This document shows, piece after piece, positions 19,621 through 29,499 of a DNA stretch of 30,821 nt. The notes under the pieces were generated by a model. That model was not told the DNA's origin, did no database searches, and saw only the letters and a list, made by a program, of their open reading frames with translations. Where the stretch lies: positions 381,314-412,134 of the forward strand of contig MNCI01020158.1 of assembly GCA_015680685.1 (NCBI GenBank), in the 5' to 3' direction. Each line of letters starts with the position of its first letter. Positions within the stretch are counted from its first letter, which is position 1. This DNA is from Gnetum montanum (lineage: Eukaryota; Streptophyta; Gnetopsida; Gnetales; Gnetaceae). Both the position numbers and the translations under genes were made by a program.

Positions 19621-21176
19621 GACACATAACTTAACTCTGATTCTCTAGCTCTCCTTTTACCTTTAATGAATTCTAAAGCCTTTCTTTGCTGATCTCCTAT
19701 TTGAAGCAACTGATAGAGGCTAATATTGGCTTTGACATGTTTAAGGTCTTCTATCAAATCATATTCTCCATCACCAATGAAGCTTGATCTCTTTATCCAT
19801 TTATTAAAAGACTGATTTGGAGTGCTTTGCTCCACTTGATTGTCTTTACCTTTATTCTTATCCCTTCTACTTGGCTCAAAAGCTTTTCTCTTAGTAGATG
19901 GATCAGTAATAACATTTGGGGGTCTAGAAGTAGTTAGTCTTTCCTTAGATCGAAGACTATATCCATTTTCCTCATTGTTATTACATTCTTCATCTGAAGA
20001 CATATCTTCTTCAGAACTTGATAGAGAAGAAGTATCACTAGATCCATTGCTAGAAGATTTACTTGCATAATGAACACTAGATAACTCATTATCAGATTCA
20101 ATATCAAGAAAGTTGGACATAATAAGATCACTTTCATCCTCATCTTCTACTAACTTAGTGTCTTGATGTTTATGCTTTCTATTTTTCCTTTCTTCCTTGA
20201 TATTAACTCTTGCCAAAGCTTTTTCAAGCTTCACTATTTTGTTAGACATATCTCTCATTAATTGTCCTTTTTCAGATCCTACTCTTTCATGTTCTTGCTC
20301 TATCTTAACATGAGATGGACCTGGTAAAGCTTTAAATTGAGCAAAATCTTGCATAGGAATCATAACTCTTTCTTCTCTTTTTTGAATTGCAATATTTTCT
20401 TCAGGATTCAACTATTTTTCTAACTGTATAGCTTCACTAAAGTAGTCATTTAGTGTAGTTAAGTTTGGAGTTCTCCTTAACCAAATTGAAATGTTGGGGT
20501 TGACAGCCTTAAGATAAGTTTCTTTAAGCATTTCTTTTGATGGCCTATATTGTCTTTGAAAGAGTCCACAAATTCATTGAAACTTGATGTTAAAATCTCT
20601 AATTGACTCTTTAACTCCTTGCTTAGCTTGTATCAGCCCATAGTATAGTTGTTGTTGATCTAATTGATTACCAAACTGGGCCAAGAAAAGATTCTTCATG
20701 TCATCCCAACTTGTAATACTATTACTTGGTAAATTCAAATACCAAATCTGAGCCATATCCTTTAAATTTGATACAAACAACCTACAAGCTTGATCTTGAT
20801 GTTGAATATTTGCATGAGATAAAGCTAACTCAAACATGTGAATATATTCTTCAGCTAAATAAGCTTTTCCAAGAATGAAAGGCTCAGGAAAATATTTGTA
20901 AACTACCTTAGAAATATCATTATAATTCTGAAATCCTAATGGTGTAACTCCTTGCCAAGGATTTGTCATCCTATTCCTTTGGATAATTGAACTCTTATAC
21001 TTTCTAGATCTTCTCTTATAAATCTATAAACTAGATATAATGGGTGATCTTCTAGTTTTCACTCCACTACTTGTTCTCAATTCAAAAACTTTCTTTTGTT
21101 CTTCTTTTGATGAAGAATCAGTTTTAGAATTTAGAATATCTTTTGAAACTTTGAAACTTTCAATCTTCTTGGTCAT
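19621..21176 (-). pseudogene. Gag of element A
   Basis: The likely start is the ATG at 21176-21174, about 100 bases after the PBS and in frame with the rest of gag-pol. The retrotransposon gag domain is clear at 20969-20574, with DMAQIWYLNLPSNSITSWDDM and AQFGNQL. The C-terminal part (20411 onward) has a basic/acidic coiled segment and a Ser/Asp/Glu-rich stretch (SSSNGSSDTSSLSSSEEDMSS begins this run). I see no CCHC zinc knuckle. Stops near 21023, 20576 and 20412 break the frame, but no frameshift is needed from 21176 to 16821. Gag would form the capsid that packages element RNA. Confidence 0.75.
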
Positions 21177-21276
21177 GAACTGAAAATAGTATCTAATATC
21201 TTAAGCCTTTATAGTAACAAAGAATTGTTGATGTGATAAACTGATAAGGCTTATAAACCTAGAGGCTAAATTTTCA

Positions 21277-21294
21277 GCCCTCCTTTTAGCGCCA
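21277..21294 (-). other. Candidate primer binding site of element A
   Basis: On the minus strand the 5' LTR ends ...CGCCAACA, followed by seven bases (GTTCTTT) and TGGCGCTAAAAGGAGGGC. The TGGCGC start fits a tRNA 3' end (CCA), but I cannot name the tRNA with confidence. The rest does not match the Asp, Lys or Met sites I know. Confidence 0.5.
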
Positions 21295-21301
21295 AAAGAA
21301 C

Positions 21302-24288
21302 TGTTGGCGACCGTTTGGGATGCGACCACCAACAAGTGTCCTCGAATAGGATTTAGGTGCTTGCTGGTCTCTAGCAACACCAAGGCCCAGATACCTCCAA
21401 ATAAACTTAGAAGTTAATGTGAGTATGTGTGTGTGCTTTTGCGGCGTGTGGTTGTGAAAAAATGAAACGATTATATTGTGTGTAAGCTACAAATGACTTA
21501 TCTTAAAGAGGTCTAGCCAACTTTGCCAAGTACTGTGAGTTGTGGAGAGTTCCTATTTTGTTCAATTGCCTAGTCTACGCGGTCCTTATAATACCTAGTT
21601 GTAACAAATAAAATTTTGCAAATAAATTTGAGCACAACTCTGCAAATCTACTTCTAATTTTTCCCAGAGAAAGAGATAGTTCCACAAGAAAACTAGAAAT
21701 AGAGCAAGATTCGATGGAAATAGACAGAAATGAAAACAGATTTGTGTAGACCTCAAATATTTAAATAAGGTAAAATGACACGAGCAAACACTTCACAATA
21801 AAGCTATTCCAAATTCAATATCTATGAATTGTTCAAACTTCCAAGGCTCAAATAAGCAATTTATTAAAGAAAATCCTACTATGCTACCAAAAAATTACTG
21901 CGTAAACTATCATGTACGAGACTCCATTTTGGCTAGATAATGGACGTCAACAATTGCATTCAACAGAACCTTCAAAAGACTTGACAATTTCTAATTGAAA
22001 TACCACGGAGATTCAGTTTAAAGATAAAAAGAAGCTATTCTGGTCCCATCAAAATACCAAATATTTTCTGAACCCTCTTGACTACTGAATCGTTCAATGG
22101 CATGACTACAAACAGAGGCTGTCTTACAACGATCTCAATAGCAGTTCCTATACATTACACAATAATAAAATTTACTACTAAAATGCTCTTAAGGCTTTTA
22201 AACACAAGCGCTTCTATGGCAAAATTTTAACAAAAATTTCATATCGAGCAACAAGAACGATAAGAGCAATCTAAAAATCCCAAAATTACTTGCCAAGGAT
22301 GATACTATCTAAACCACTAGCTAAACAATTTAAACAAAATAAAAATAAAACATAACTCATAGGACCATGACAAAGAGGCTGAAATCCTTTATTTAACAAG
22401 CCATCAAGCAATCATTCACAATTTCTTCTTATAAGCTCTTCCCAGAATCCAAAGTGTGTCTCCAAGTGAGAGCCCAAGTGCTAGCTAGTAGCCTTCCAAA
22501 GTGTAGTATCAATGTCTTCTTCCAAAAGTATGATGTCTTTTTCCCAAAAGTGTGATGATCCTCCCCTTCCTCCCCTAAAGCCTTTTTATAAGGTTCATAA
22601 GGTAGTTATATCCTAGCTAATTTTTCTCCCGAAGAAGGAGGTTACAACTTACCCATTTAGTTAGGAGGAAGTTATGTAGTTAGGAAGTTATACATAAAGT
22701 TAGGAGGAATTTATGCTAATATTAATATTTGTAAATATTATAAATATTTTATGTAATGTAACATTACAAATATTACAAATATTTTAACATTAATATTTTA
22801 TAAATATTTTAACATTAATATTGCAAATATTTTATGAGTAGTAACTTATATATAATAATGTTGGAAAAATAATGTTTTAATAATGTTTTAAGACTTGGAA
22901 TAATTAAATTAAATTAAAGGTAAGTCTTCAGCCGGGCACTTGGAATAATTAAATTAATGGTAAGTTTCGGTGATAGATTAAACTGCAACTCCAGCATCAG
23001 TTAAAATATCTCTTGCTCTGCGGATTCAGTTATACATTTGTTTTGGTATGCCCTTCTGTCTTTGTTGTCACATTCGGTGGATTGGTATGCGATATCGGAT
23101 GCATCGTCGTCAGGCATGTCTACTATTTCAGATTATAGGTTCCAGGGCGAATGACATTTGCAATTGCCAGTTTTTTTTCACCGCCTAAAAATTTGAAATG
23201 TGTTCGTTGAGAAAAAAAAGGCTTGTTTGGTGAGGTCACAGCTGGGAAACACTTGCAACAAAATATCGGAAGTCACGGCGGTGGGCTGAAACACAGATCT
23301 ATTCTTAGAACCCTGCACGATTTTATGCACTAGTCTCTGGAATGGAAACAATTTCAGGCCTGGAACTTTATTTCTACCATCGTTGTCGTTGCTTTCCTTA
23401 TAGCCCTCCTGCCCATGAATTTTCTTGTTGTTTGTGCGAACCATTACAGAAACCTCAAGACCACATTCATGCTTTCCGGCAAGGGTTTGGGCCATCGTGC
23501 TGTGTCAGAATCCGCGCCACGATGAAATTGTGAACCTGCGTGCTGCGTTAAAACCCTGAGCCCTGCGCAATTTTAGAATCTGTGCTGATTCTTCAAAAAA
23601 AATAGAAGAGGCGTGGCGCTGCAGACCATGATTTTGATGAGATTTTCGGAATTTTTTTTTGCAAAAAAATGCCTTCATAACTTTGCCCGAATTTTGTCTG
23701 CGTAGTGTCTACGTTCGTGAACAGTTGTCGTGGTGCAGGAGCTTCTGTCCCTTTTAGACTACACTACTTAGAAGATTGTTGTTGCTACAGTTCTGTTTGC
23801 TTGCCAGAGTCTTCTTCCATTTTTTTTTTGTGAAATAAATTTAAATGTGGATTATGGATGACGAAATTTCTGCCCATTCTAGAATAGGCCTTTAAAATTT
23901 GTGGGAAAATTTTGAAACATGATTTTAGCAAACATCCACCAATATTCTCCCATTTTATTATTCATACACTCTATTGATTTTAATTTTTTAATTTTCAATT
24001 CCAGTTTCCTTCTTTCATTCTTTGCCAGTACCCAAATGATCAATTCCTAAATATATTTCTGACAATGAAGAATTCCTTGCTTGTTAATTCATTCATTATT
24101 GACATATTATCTCTTGCAATCTTTATTCCTTGTTTTTCATATGTGCATCATTATTTCCACCAATAATATTATGGTCTCCCCTAGATCCCATACCAATGGT
24201 ATGAAATAGCACACTTACACTCCCCCATTCTTACAATAATATTTAAAATGAGTCTTACTGTTCCATGAAATGGCCAAATGTGCCAACA
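21302..24288 (-). mobile_element. 5' LTR of element A
   Basis: This 2987-bp LTR is collinear with 9469-12393 and has the same TGTTGGC...GCCAACA ends. It keeps the 78 bp missing at the N of the other LTR. The TATA box (minus, 22590 to 22582) is intact. Differences from the other LTR are mostly transitions. The minus-strand open frame 23495-23178 is the counterpart of 11605-11285, with many replacements. Confidence 0.9.
22582..22590 (-). promoter_or_regulatory. TATA box of LTR A (5' copy)
   Basis: TATAAAAAG on the minus strand, identical to the 3' LTR copy. Its position would drive the genomic transcript toward gag. Confidence 0.5.
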
Positions 24289-24293
24289 GCAGA
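24289..24293. repeat. Target site duplication of element A (right, GCAGA)
   Basis: Partner of 9464-9468, one base away from the empty-site sequence GCTGA at 25599-25603. Confidence 0.7.
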
Positions 24294-24607
24294 GTGTGCT
24301 AACTCATTGATAATTAACAATTCAATGGAAATAACATTGATTAACTATTAAAAGCATCAAATAATAGTAAATAGCATTAAATGCAATAATTAAGCTATTT
24401 TGAATGTTGCAAGGTTTATCATAAAGTTCATCTTTATTTCAAGTCACAAGGTGTTCTCAGGTACACAATGCTTGAAAAAAAAATTTGTTCACTCTATGAA
24501 TCCTACTGCGGGCACTCAGAAATAATTCTAAATTTAGAAGGGAAAAAACTACAAGATTTTGGCTAAGGGACTAAGAACTAACTACGAAACCAAGTACCCC
24601 TATCTCA

Positions 24608-24729
24608 TATTTATAAGTGATAAGACAGGTTTTGACATCACATGTCTGATATCACTTCGGTAGCTCCGATATTGCGTATTCGATATCGAGGGCCTAATAT
24701 CGTGGGTTCGATATTGAGGGTGCAATATT
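24608..24729 (-). promoter_or_regulatory. GATATC array and TATA box of LTR B1
   Basis: Hexamers start at 24634 (GACATC), 24648, 24668, 24682, 24696, 24710 and 24724, with steps of 14, 20, 14, 14, 14 and 14. On the minus strand the last one starts 24 bases before TATAAATA (24615 to 24608). Several copies have decayed to GATATT or AATATC. Confidence 0.75.
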
Positions 24730-25598
24730 GGGACTCATTATATCCCCACAATTGAATAATAAATTGTCCTCAAGTTCCTTACAGAATATTGGGAAGGTAT
24801 GAGATTATTAACTAAATGACGATTGATGGTGACATGGAATGACAGACTCAAAATGCCTGGTGAATGGATTGTCAAACATATTACAACATTTGTATTCATA
24901 ACCATTGTGGTGAACACTGTACATATGTGACATATAGACTCTCATTTGACAACTTGAAGAGAGAGAGAGAGAGAAAAGAAAATAAGGCACGTTGCTACCA
25001 ATGTCAAAATTACGCACATTGTTGTTCATCCATGGCCACATGATTAAGTGTGTTCCTTGCATAAATGCTCCAGCTTCAGTCCATCCTAAGTGTATCCTCC
25101 TATCCTAGTTCATTTTCCATATGATCATCATCTACACACACAACATGGTCAATGAATCAACTTAATCAAATGAGGATATACATAATTCATTAGGAATTCT
25201 AAGGTTTTCATGTCTAGTGAGCGACGAGGTATCCCTACGCCTAATCATATGAATATGAGTGTTCACGCGTGATCTAGTTAAAATTCAAGGATTAAATACT
25301 TATGTGCTTGATCATTGTCTTCCCAAGCTTACTTGTAAGGCACAATTGTATGGTTAAGTAAACTTAGGTATATTATTTTTATGCTTTTTATGTTTTATAT
25401 CTTAGTTTCCTAAGTGTATGCAATGAAAAGATATAATTAACTAATGGGTTTGTATAACCCTAATGTGAATCAAATCCTAACACCAGCATCCGTTTCCACT
25501 CTTTAGATACATCCTAAACCAATGTAACACTACTGGGATTACCAAATGCTAATCATTACTAGGTTACCAAGTGTTCCATGTATGCTCGAAGTGGCCAT

Positions 25599-25603
25599 GC
25601 TGA
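25599..25603. other. Empty target site of element A in the tandem copy
   Basis: The sequence ...GGCCATGCTGAGTGTGCTAAC runs uninterrupted here. In the other copy GGTCATGTTGA ends at 9468 and GCAGAGTGTGCT resumes at 24289. Confidence 0.8.
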
Positions 25604-25918
25604 GTGTGCTAACTCATTGATAATTAACAATTCAATGGGAATAACATTGATTAACTATTGAAAGCATCAAATAACAGTAAATAACATGAAATGAAATAAT
25701 TAAGCTATTTTTAATTTTACAAGGTTTATCATAAAGTTCATCTTTATTTTTAATGTTGCAAGGTGTGCTTAGGTACACAATGCTCGAATAAAGATCTATT
25801 CACATTATGCCTCCTACTACGGGAACTCAGAAATAATTCTAACTCTAGAAGGAAAAAAACTAAAAGAGTTTAGCTAAGGGACTAAGAACTAACTACCAAA
25901 CCAGGTACCCCTATCTCC

Positions 25919-26040
25919 TATTTATAGGCAATGAGATAGGTTCTGACATCGAATGTATGATATCGCTTTGGAAGCTCTGATATCGTGTATCCGATATCGA
26001 GGGTCTGATATCGTGGATTCGATATCGAGGCTGCGATATT
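25919..26040 (-). promoter_or_regulatory. GATATC array and TATA box of LTR B2
   Basis: Hexamers start at 25945 (GACATC), 25959, 25979, 25993, 26007, 26021 (all GATATC) and 26035 (GATATT), with steps of 14, 20, 14, 14, 14 and 14. The repeat unit of the distal part is 14 bp, about (C/T)GATATCGNGNNTC. On the minus strand the last hexamer starts 24 bases before TATAAATA (25926 to 25919). Confidence 0.8.
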
Positions 26041-26466
26041 GGGACTCATCATATCCCCATGACTAAATAAAAACTTGTCCTTGAGTTCCTTACAAAATAT
26101 TGGAATGGTATGGGATTATTAACTAAATGACGACTGATGGTGACATGGAATGACATACTCAAAATGCCTGGTGAACAGAGCATCAAACATATTATAGCAT
26201 TGGTGCTCATAACCATTGTGGTGAACACTGTACATAGGTGACATCCAAACTCTCATTTGATAGCTTGAAGAGAGAAAGAGAGAAAAGAAAATAAGGCGTA
26301 TTGTTGCCAATGTCAAAATTGTGCACACCATTGTTCATCCATGGCCACATGATTAAGCGTGTTCCTTACTTAAATGCTCTAGCTCTAGTCCATCCTGAGT
26401 GCATCCTCCTATCCTAGTCCATTGTCCATGTGATCATTATCTACACATACAACATAGTCAATGAAT

Positions 26467-27477
26467 TAGCAAGGATAGATAAGATATATTGTAATTGATA
26501 CCTTTCCTTGATATGAAGCACATTCATTAGGTTGTGGGTATGGTAGGTACTAGGTTAGAGGTTTGTAACTGATAACTACCTAAGGTGTAGGGGCGAGATA
26601 AGTAATGAAATGGAAAAATTTGTGATAGGCCCCCATAACTAAGAGTGAACCTTCAATAGCAATAGGATGGAAAATGAAAGAAAAAGGAAGATAAGAGGAA
26701 TAAAAACAGTGAAGCCAACAAATGAAAAACAAAAATGGATGTCATGGATGAGGTGAAATGAGAAATAGTTGATTGTAAGAAATGGTTAAGGGAAAGAACT
26801 TAACAATTGCACCAGAAAGGAATGCTAGTGGGTCATCCCCAAAGCAAGCTCATGCCCTTTATGCCCTGACAAACCCACAAATCAAAGAGTCCATAGGCTC
26901 TTGGGATGACATATGGACACAATTATTAAGAATTTTCCCAAGAATAACAATGCATTGACCAAGATATAGATTGATTATAAAATTGGAAATGAGGTATAAT
27001 ATGGGAAGTAATATGAAAATAGAAGAGAGAATGGAATGGAATCCCAAAATCAAGGTTGTGTAAAGTCCCTTGTGTATTATGTGTTTTAGGTGACTTAATA
27101 GAATTCAGCCCAAATCTAGATTAAAAATAACCACATCTAGTGACCTTGCATCAACATAATTGACCAACCCATCCTTTTGAAGTAGCAAGGATGCTTCCAC
27201 AGAGTGATCACCATTCCAACAAGAGGAGAATAGAGAAGTAAGAAGCGAGAAAGGGCCTTGGTTAGAGGGAACCTTTAGGCATGGGTAACATGTCATAACC
27301 AATGCTTATAGCCCATGTTCCTTTATTATGTCTAAGGGGTATGATTTGAATTCTCACCAATATTTTTTTTGAGTGAGAACCACACCATGCAAAGACTTAT
27401 TTGATTTAGTCAACTTCCTGATATTGGTAAATAGAAAAATGGCAAAAAGCCTATGAAAAACACCCAAGTACCCAAGA
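26467..27477. other. No recognisable feature (about 1 kb)
   Basis: This lies between LTR B2 and the point where RNase H homology stops. Open frames on the minus strand (27053-26859 and 27302-27105) have no known motif and no continuity with the pol frame. It could be a 3' untranslated region or an insertion that replaced the integrase. There is a purine-rich run on the plus strand near 26678-26705. Confidence 0.45.
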
Positions 27478-28932
27478 CAATAGCTAGCACAAATGCATAG
27501 TGAATGTAATAGGGACGTTTTTGGTCGTCTAACTATGTAAGTATGGATTCTAAAGTAAAATTGGATGCATCAGTCATTATGTAGAATGGTTTGGACTTAT
27601 TAGGAGCTTGTAGAATGGGTGTTTCTAAGAGTTTCTGCTTCAAGGTTTGAAAAGATAACTCACATTCCCTGGTCCATTCAAAAGGTACGTCCTTTTTTGT
27701 TAATTCCACCAATGGTTTTGCAATCTTTGAAAAGGTCTCTATAAAGCATCTATAATAGCTAGTATGTCCAAGGAATGATTGGACATATTTTATAGTTTCA
27801 GGTTGATGAGTGATTTCTCGGATGACTCTAATTTTTTTAGGATCTACCTTTATCCCTGTTTGTAAAATTTTATGCCCTAATAAAATGCCCTCTTAGATCA
27901 TTAAGTGGTTTTTTTGCCAATTGAGCCTTAGGTTGGTTTCAGCACTTGCTCTTATTGGTCCAATGCTTGTTCAAAGTCCACTCCGTAGGTGGAAAAATCG
28001 TCCATAAAAACCTCCACATCACTCCCTATCTGCTACTAAAATATACTTAGAACCAAACATTGAAATGTTGCTAGAGAATTACACAAGCTAGATGACATTT
28101 ACCTATATGCAAATGTTCCCCAAGGACTTGTGAATGTTGTCTTGGCTTGGACTTCTGGTGCTATTTGAATTTGATTGTACCCACTGTAACCATCAAAAAA
28201 ACTATAATAGCAATGCCCCATAATGGTATCTAAGACTTAGTTAATGAATGGTAATGAGAAATGATCTTTAAATGTTGCCATGTTTGGTAGCCTAAAGTCT
28301 ATACATACCCTCCATTTACCTCCTTTCTTAGGCACAATGATTAATGGACTCATCCATTCATTGTTATAAATGAGGTAGATGAACCCAACTTTTAGAAGTT
28401 GTTCAATTTCTTCTTTAACTACTTGCTTAAGTTTTGGGTTTAGTCATCTTTACAATTTTCATCCAGGTTTCATAGAGGGGTCAATTCTATGTTGGCATAT
28501 CCTAGGATCTATTCCAATTAATTCAGGATATGACCAAGCAAAGGCTTTCAACCATTTTTTTACCATCTTCAGCAGTCTTTCTTTTTGTTGAGGAGCAAGC
28601 TTAGCATTAATGATTACCATCTTTCCATTTTTGATAAATGTGTACTCCATACCGGTGGGCAATGATTTTAACTCAAGGGGATCTTACTTAAACTTGTCAA
28701 GGATTTCCAGCTTCCCCTAGTTGACATTTTTGATTTCAGGACTTGGAAGTTGACAATGAACTTGCTCTAATGTATCTATGCTATCAATATAGGCATAAGT
28801 CAAGCTTTCAGTTAGTTCCATGCATAAATTCAAATTGCTCCCTAGGTCAGCTGTTAGCCATTGGGTACCTTCTTGTCTTATGGCTACTGCATATAGGCAT
28901 CTTTGTATGTTAGTTATTTGTGCACACTGGTT
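27478..28932 (-). pseudogene. RT and start of RNase H of a truncated Ty3/gypsy element
   Basis: The minus strand reads FAWSYPELIGIDPRICQHRI (28540 region), then WMSPLIIVPKKGGKWRVCIDF, SFFDGYSGYNQIQIAPE, TTFTSPWGTFAYR and VEVFMDDFSTYG with the catalytic F.MDD core. The thumb follows, then MTDASNFTLESILT with the first RNase H Asp. Homology stops at about 27478, so the rest of RNase H and the integrase are missing. Many stops interrupt it (for example after SMKPG and after FAYR), but few frameshifts are needed. The motif set (GIDP.ICQHRI, MDDF) is that of the plant OTA clade, different from element A (YLDD). It was once the polymerase of an independent element. Confidence 0.8.
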
Positions 28933-29499
28933 TCATGTAGGTAATGTTAAGTGTTGTACAAACCAGGACTTCTGCACGTAGTTACACCCTGTGTCACTAT
29001 ATGTAATGCATGGAAATTTCTTCTTATTGATCTTCCCAAACATATTTTCTTTTGATATCTCTAGAAAAAGATCATGTATTCCTAGGCATGCATCAATCGT
29101 ACTTATCCATGCTCTTCCCATTATGATTGGGAAGTCCCACTTACAATTTTTGACTTGGATCACTACGAAATTGGCTGGATATGACCATCCAAAAATAATT
29201 GTGACAATGTCCTCCACTAGTCGTAATGGGACAAGGATGGACTAGTTGACCAACTCTAAATGAATGTTACTCCTTCTTAGTGGAGGCAGGTTCCAAGCTT
29301 TATACATTTCTTGAGAGATTAAGTTAATATTAGAAACTAAATCCAAAAGAGCTTTGTAAGGCTCATTCCCAGTGATCTGTAAATATATAAGAGGACTTCT
29401 AAGATTAGAGAGTTTCCTAGGAAGATGGCTAGCTTTAATCCAATCGATGATGATGTGAGTTAACATGATAGTGTGTGTTGAGTGCATTTTTTGGTTCAA
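28933..29499 (-). pseudogene. Protease region of the truncated element
   Basis: Two open stretches in one frame (29499-29242 and 29217-28933) encode a retropepsin-like region. YKALLDLVSNINLISQEMY corresponds to the usual ALLDLGAS.NL motif, with Gly replaced by Val next to the catalytic Asp. Further on, FGWSYPANFVVIQVK and WDFPIIMGRAWIST correspond to the flap strand and the ILGRPF-type motif. It is in frame with the RT lead-in at 28662-28459. Confidence 0.75.

Larger units (their letters stand above)
9469..24288 (-). mobile_element. Family-A Ty3/gypsy (Tat-like) LTR retrotransposon, nonautonomous by decay
   Basis: Full-length minus-strand element of 14.8 kb with LTRs 9469-12393 (3') and 21302-24288 (5'), both bounded by TGTTGGC...GCCAACA. 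The internal order on the minus strand is PBS, gag, protease, archaeal-type RNase H, RT, gypsy RNase H, integrase, small 3' ORF, PPT candidate. It carries a nested solo LTR (13897-15346) and a probable false 750-bp assembly duplication, so the native internal region is about 6.7 kb. The LTRs differ by about 13 mismatches over the roughly 180 bp I compared (9661-9840 against the right copy), so the insertion is old. The coding region has many stop codons and cannot be expressed intact. It split a family-B LTR. Confidence 0.9.
24289..25146 (-). mobile_element. Family-B LTR copy B1, right part (promoter and U3)
   Basis: Continuation of the LTR cut at 9468. It matches 25604-26454 throughout. It holds the TATA box (minus, 24615 to 24608), the GATATC array (24634-24729) and a short GA-repeat tract near 24959-24975. 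The probable LTR end is the ...ACACAACA at 25146, since the minus strand then starts TGTTGTGTG. This right edge is not fixed by a target duplication. Confidence 0.7.
25215..26454 (-). mobile_element. Family-B LTR copy B2
   Basis: The left edge TAGTGAGCG corresponds to TGATGAGTG at 9055, and the probable right edge is ...CATACAACA. It contains the empty target site GCTGA (25599-25603), the TATA box (minus, 25926 to 25919) and the best-kept plant-side GATATC array of the family. It may be the 3' LTR of the truncated element at 27478-30535, which has the same strand, but the intervening kilobase shows no link. Confidence 0.65.
25158..26466. repeat. Tandem copy of the family-B segment (about 1.3 kb)
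   Basis: Direct duplicate of 8999-9468 joined to 24289-25157. The copy includes 56 bp of the coiled-coil ORF start (25158-25214, matching 8999-9054) and the whole LTR B2. The junction between copies is at ...tcaatgaat/caacttaatc. The other copy was later split by element A, so this copy shows the pre-insertion arrangement. Confidence 0.8.

Noticed and set aside
26859-27302. RNase H or integrase continuation of the truncated element
   Set aside because: The minus-strand frames here show none of the expected motifs. Homology stops at about 27478.
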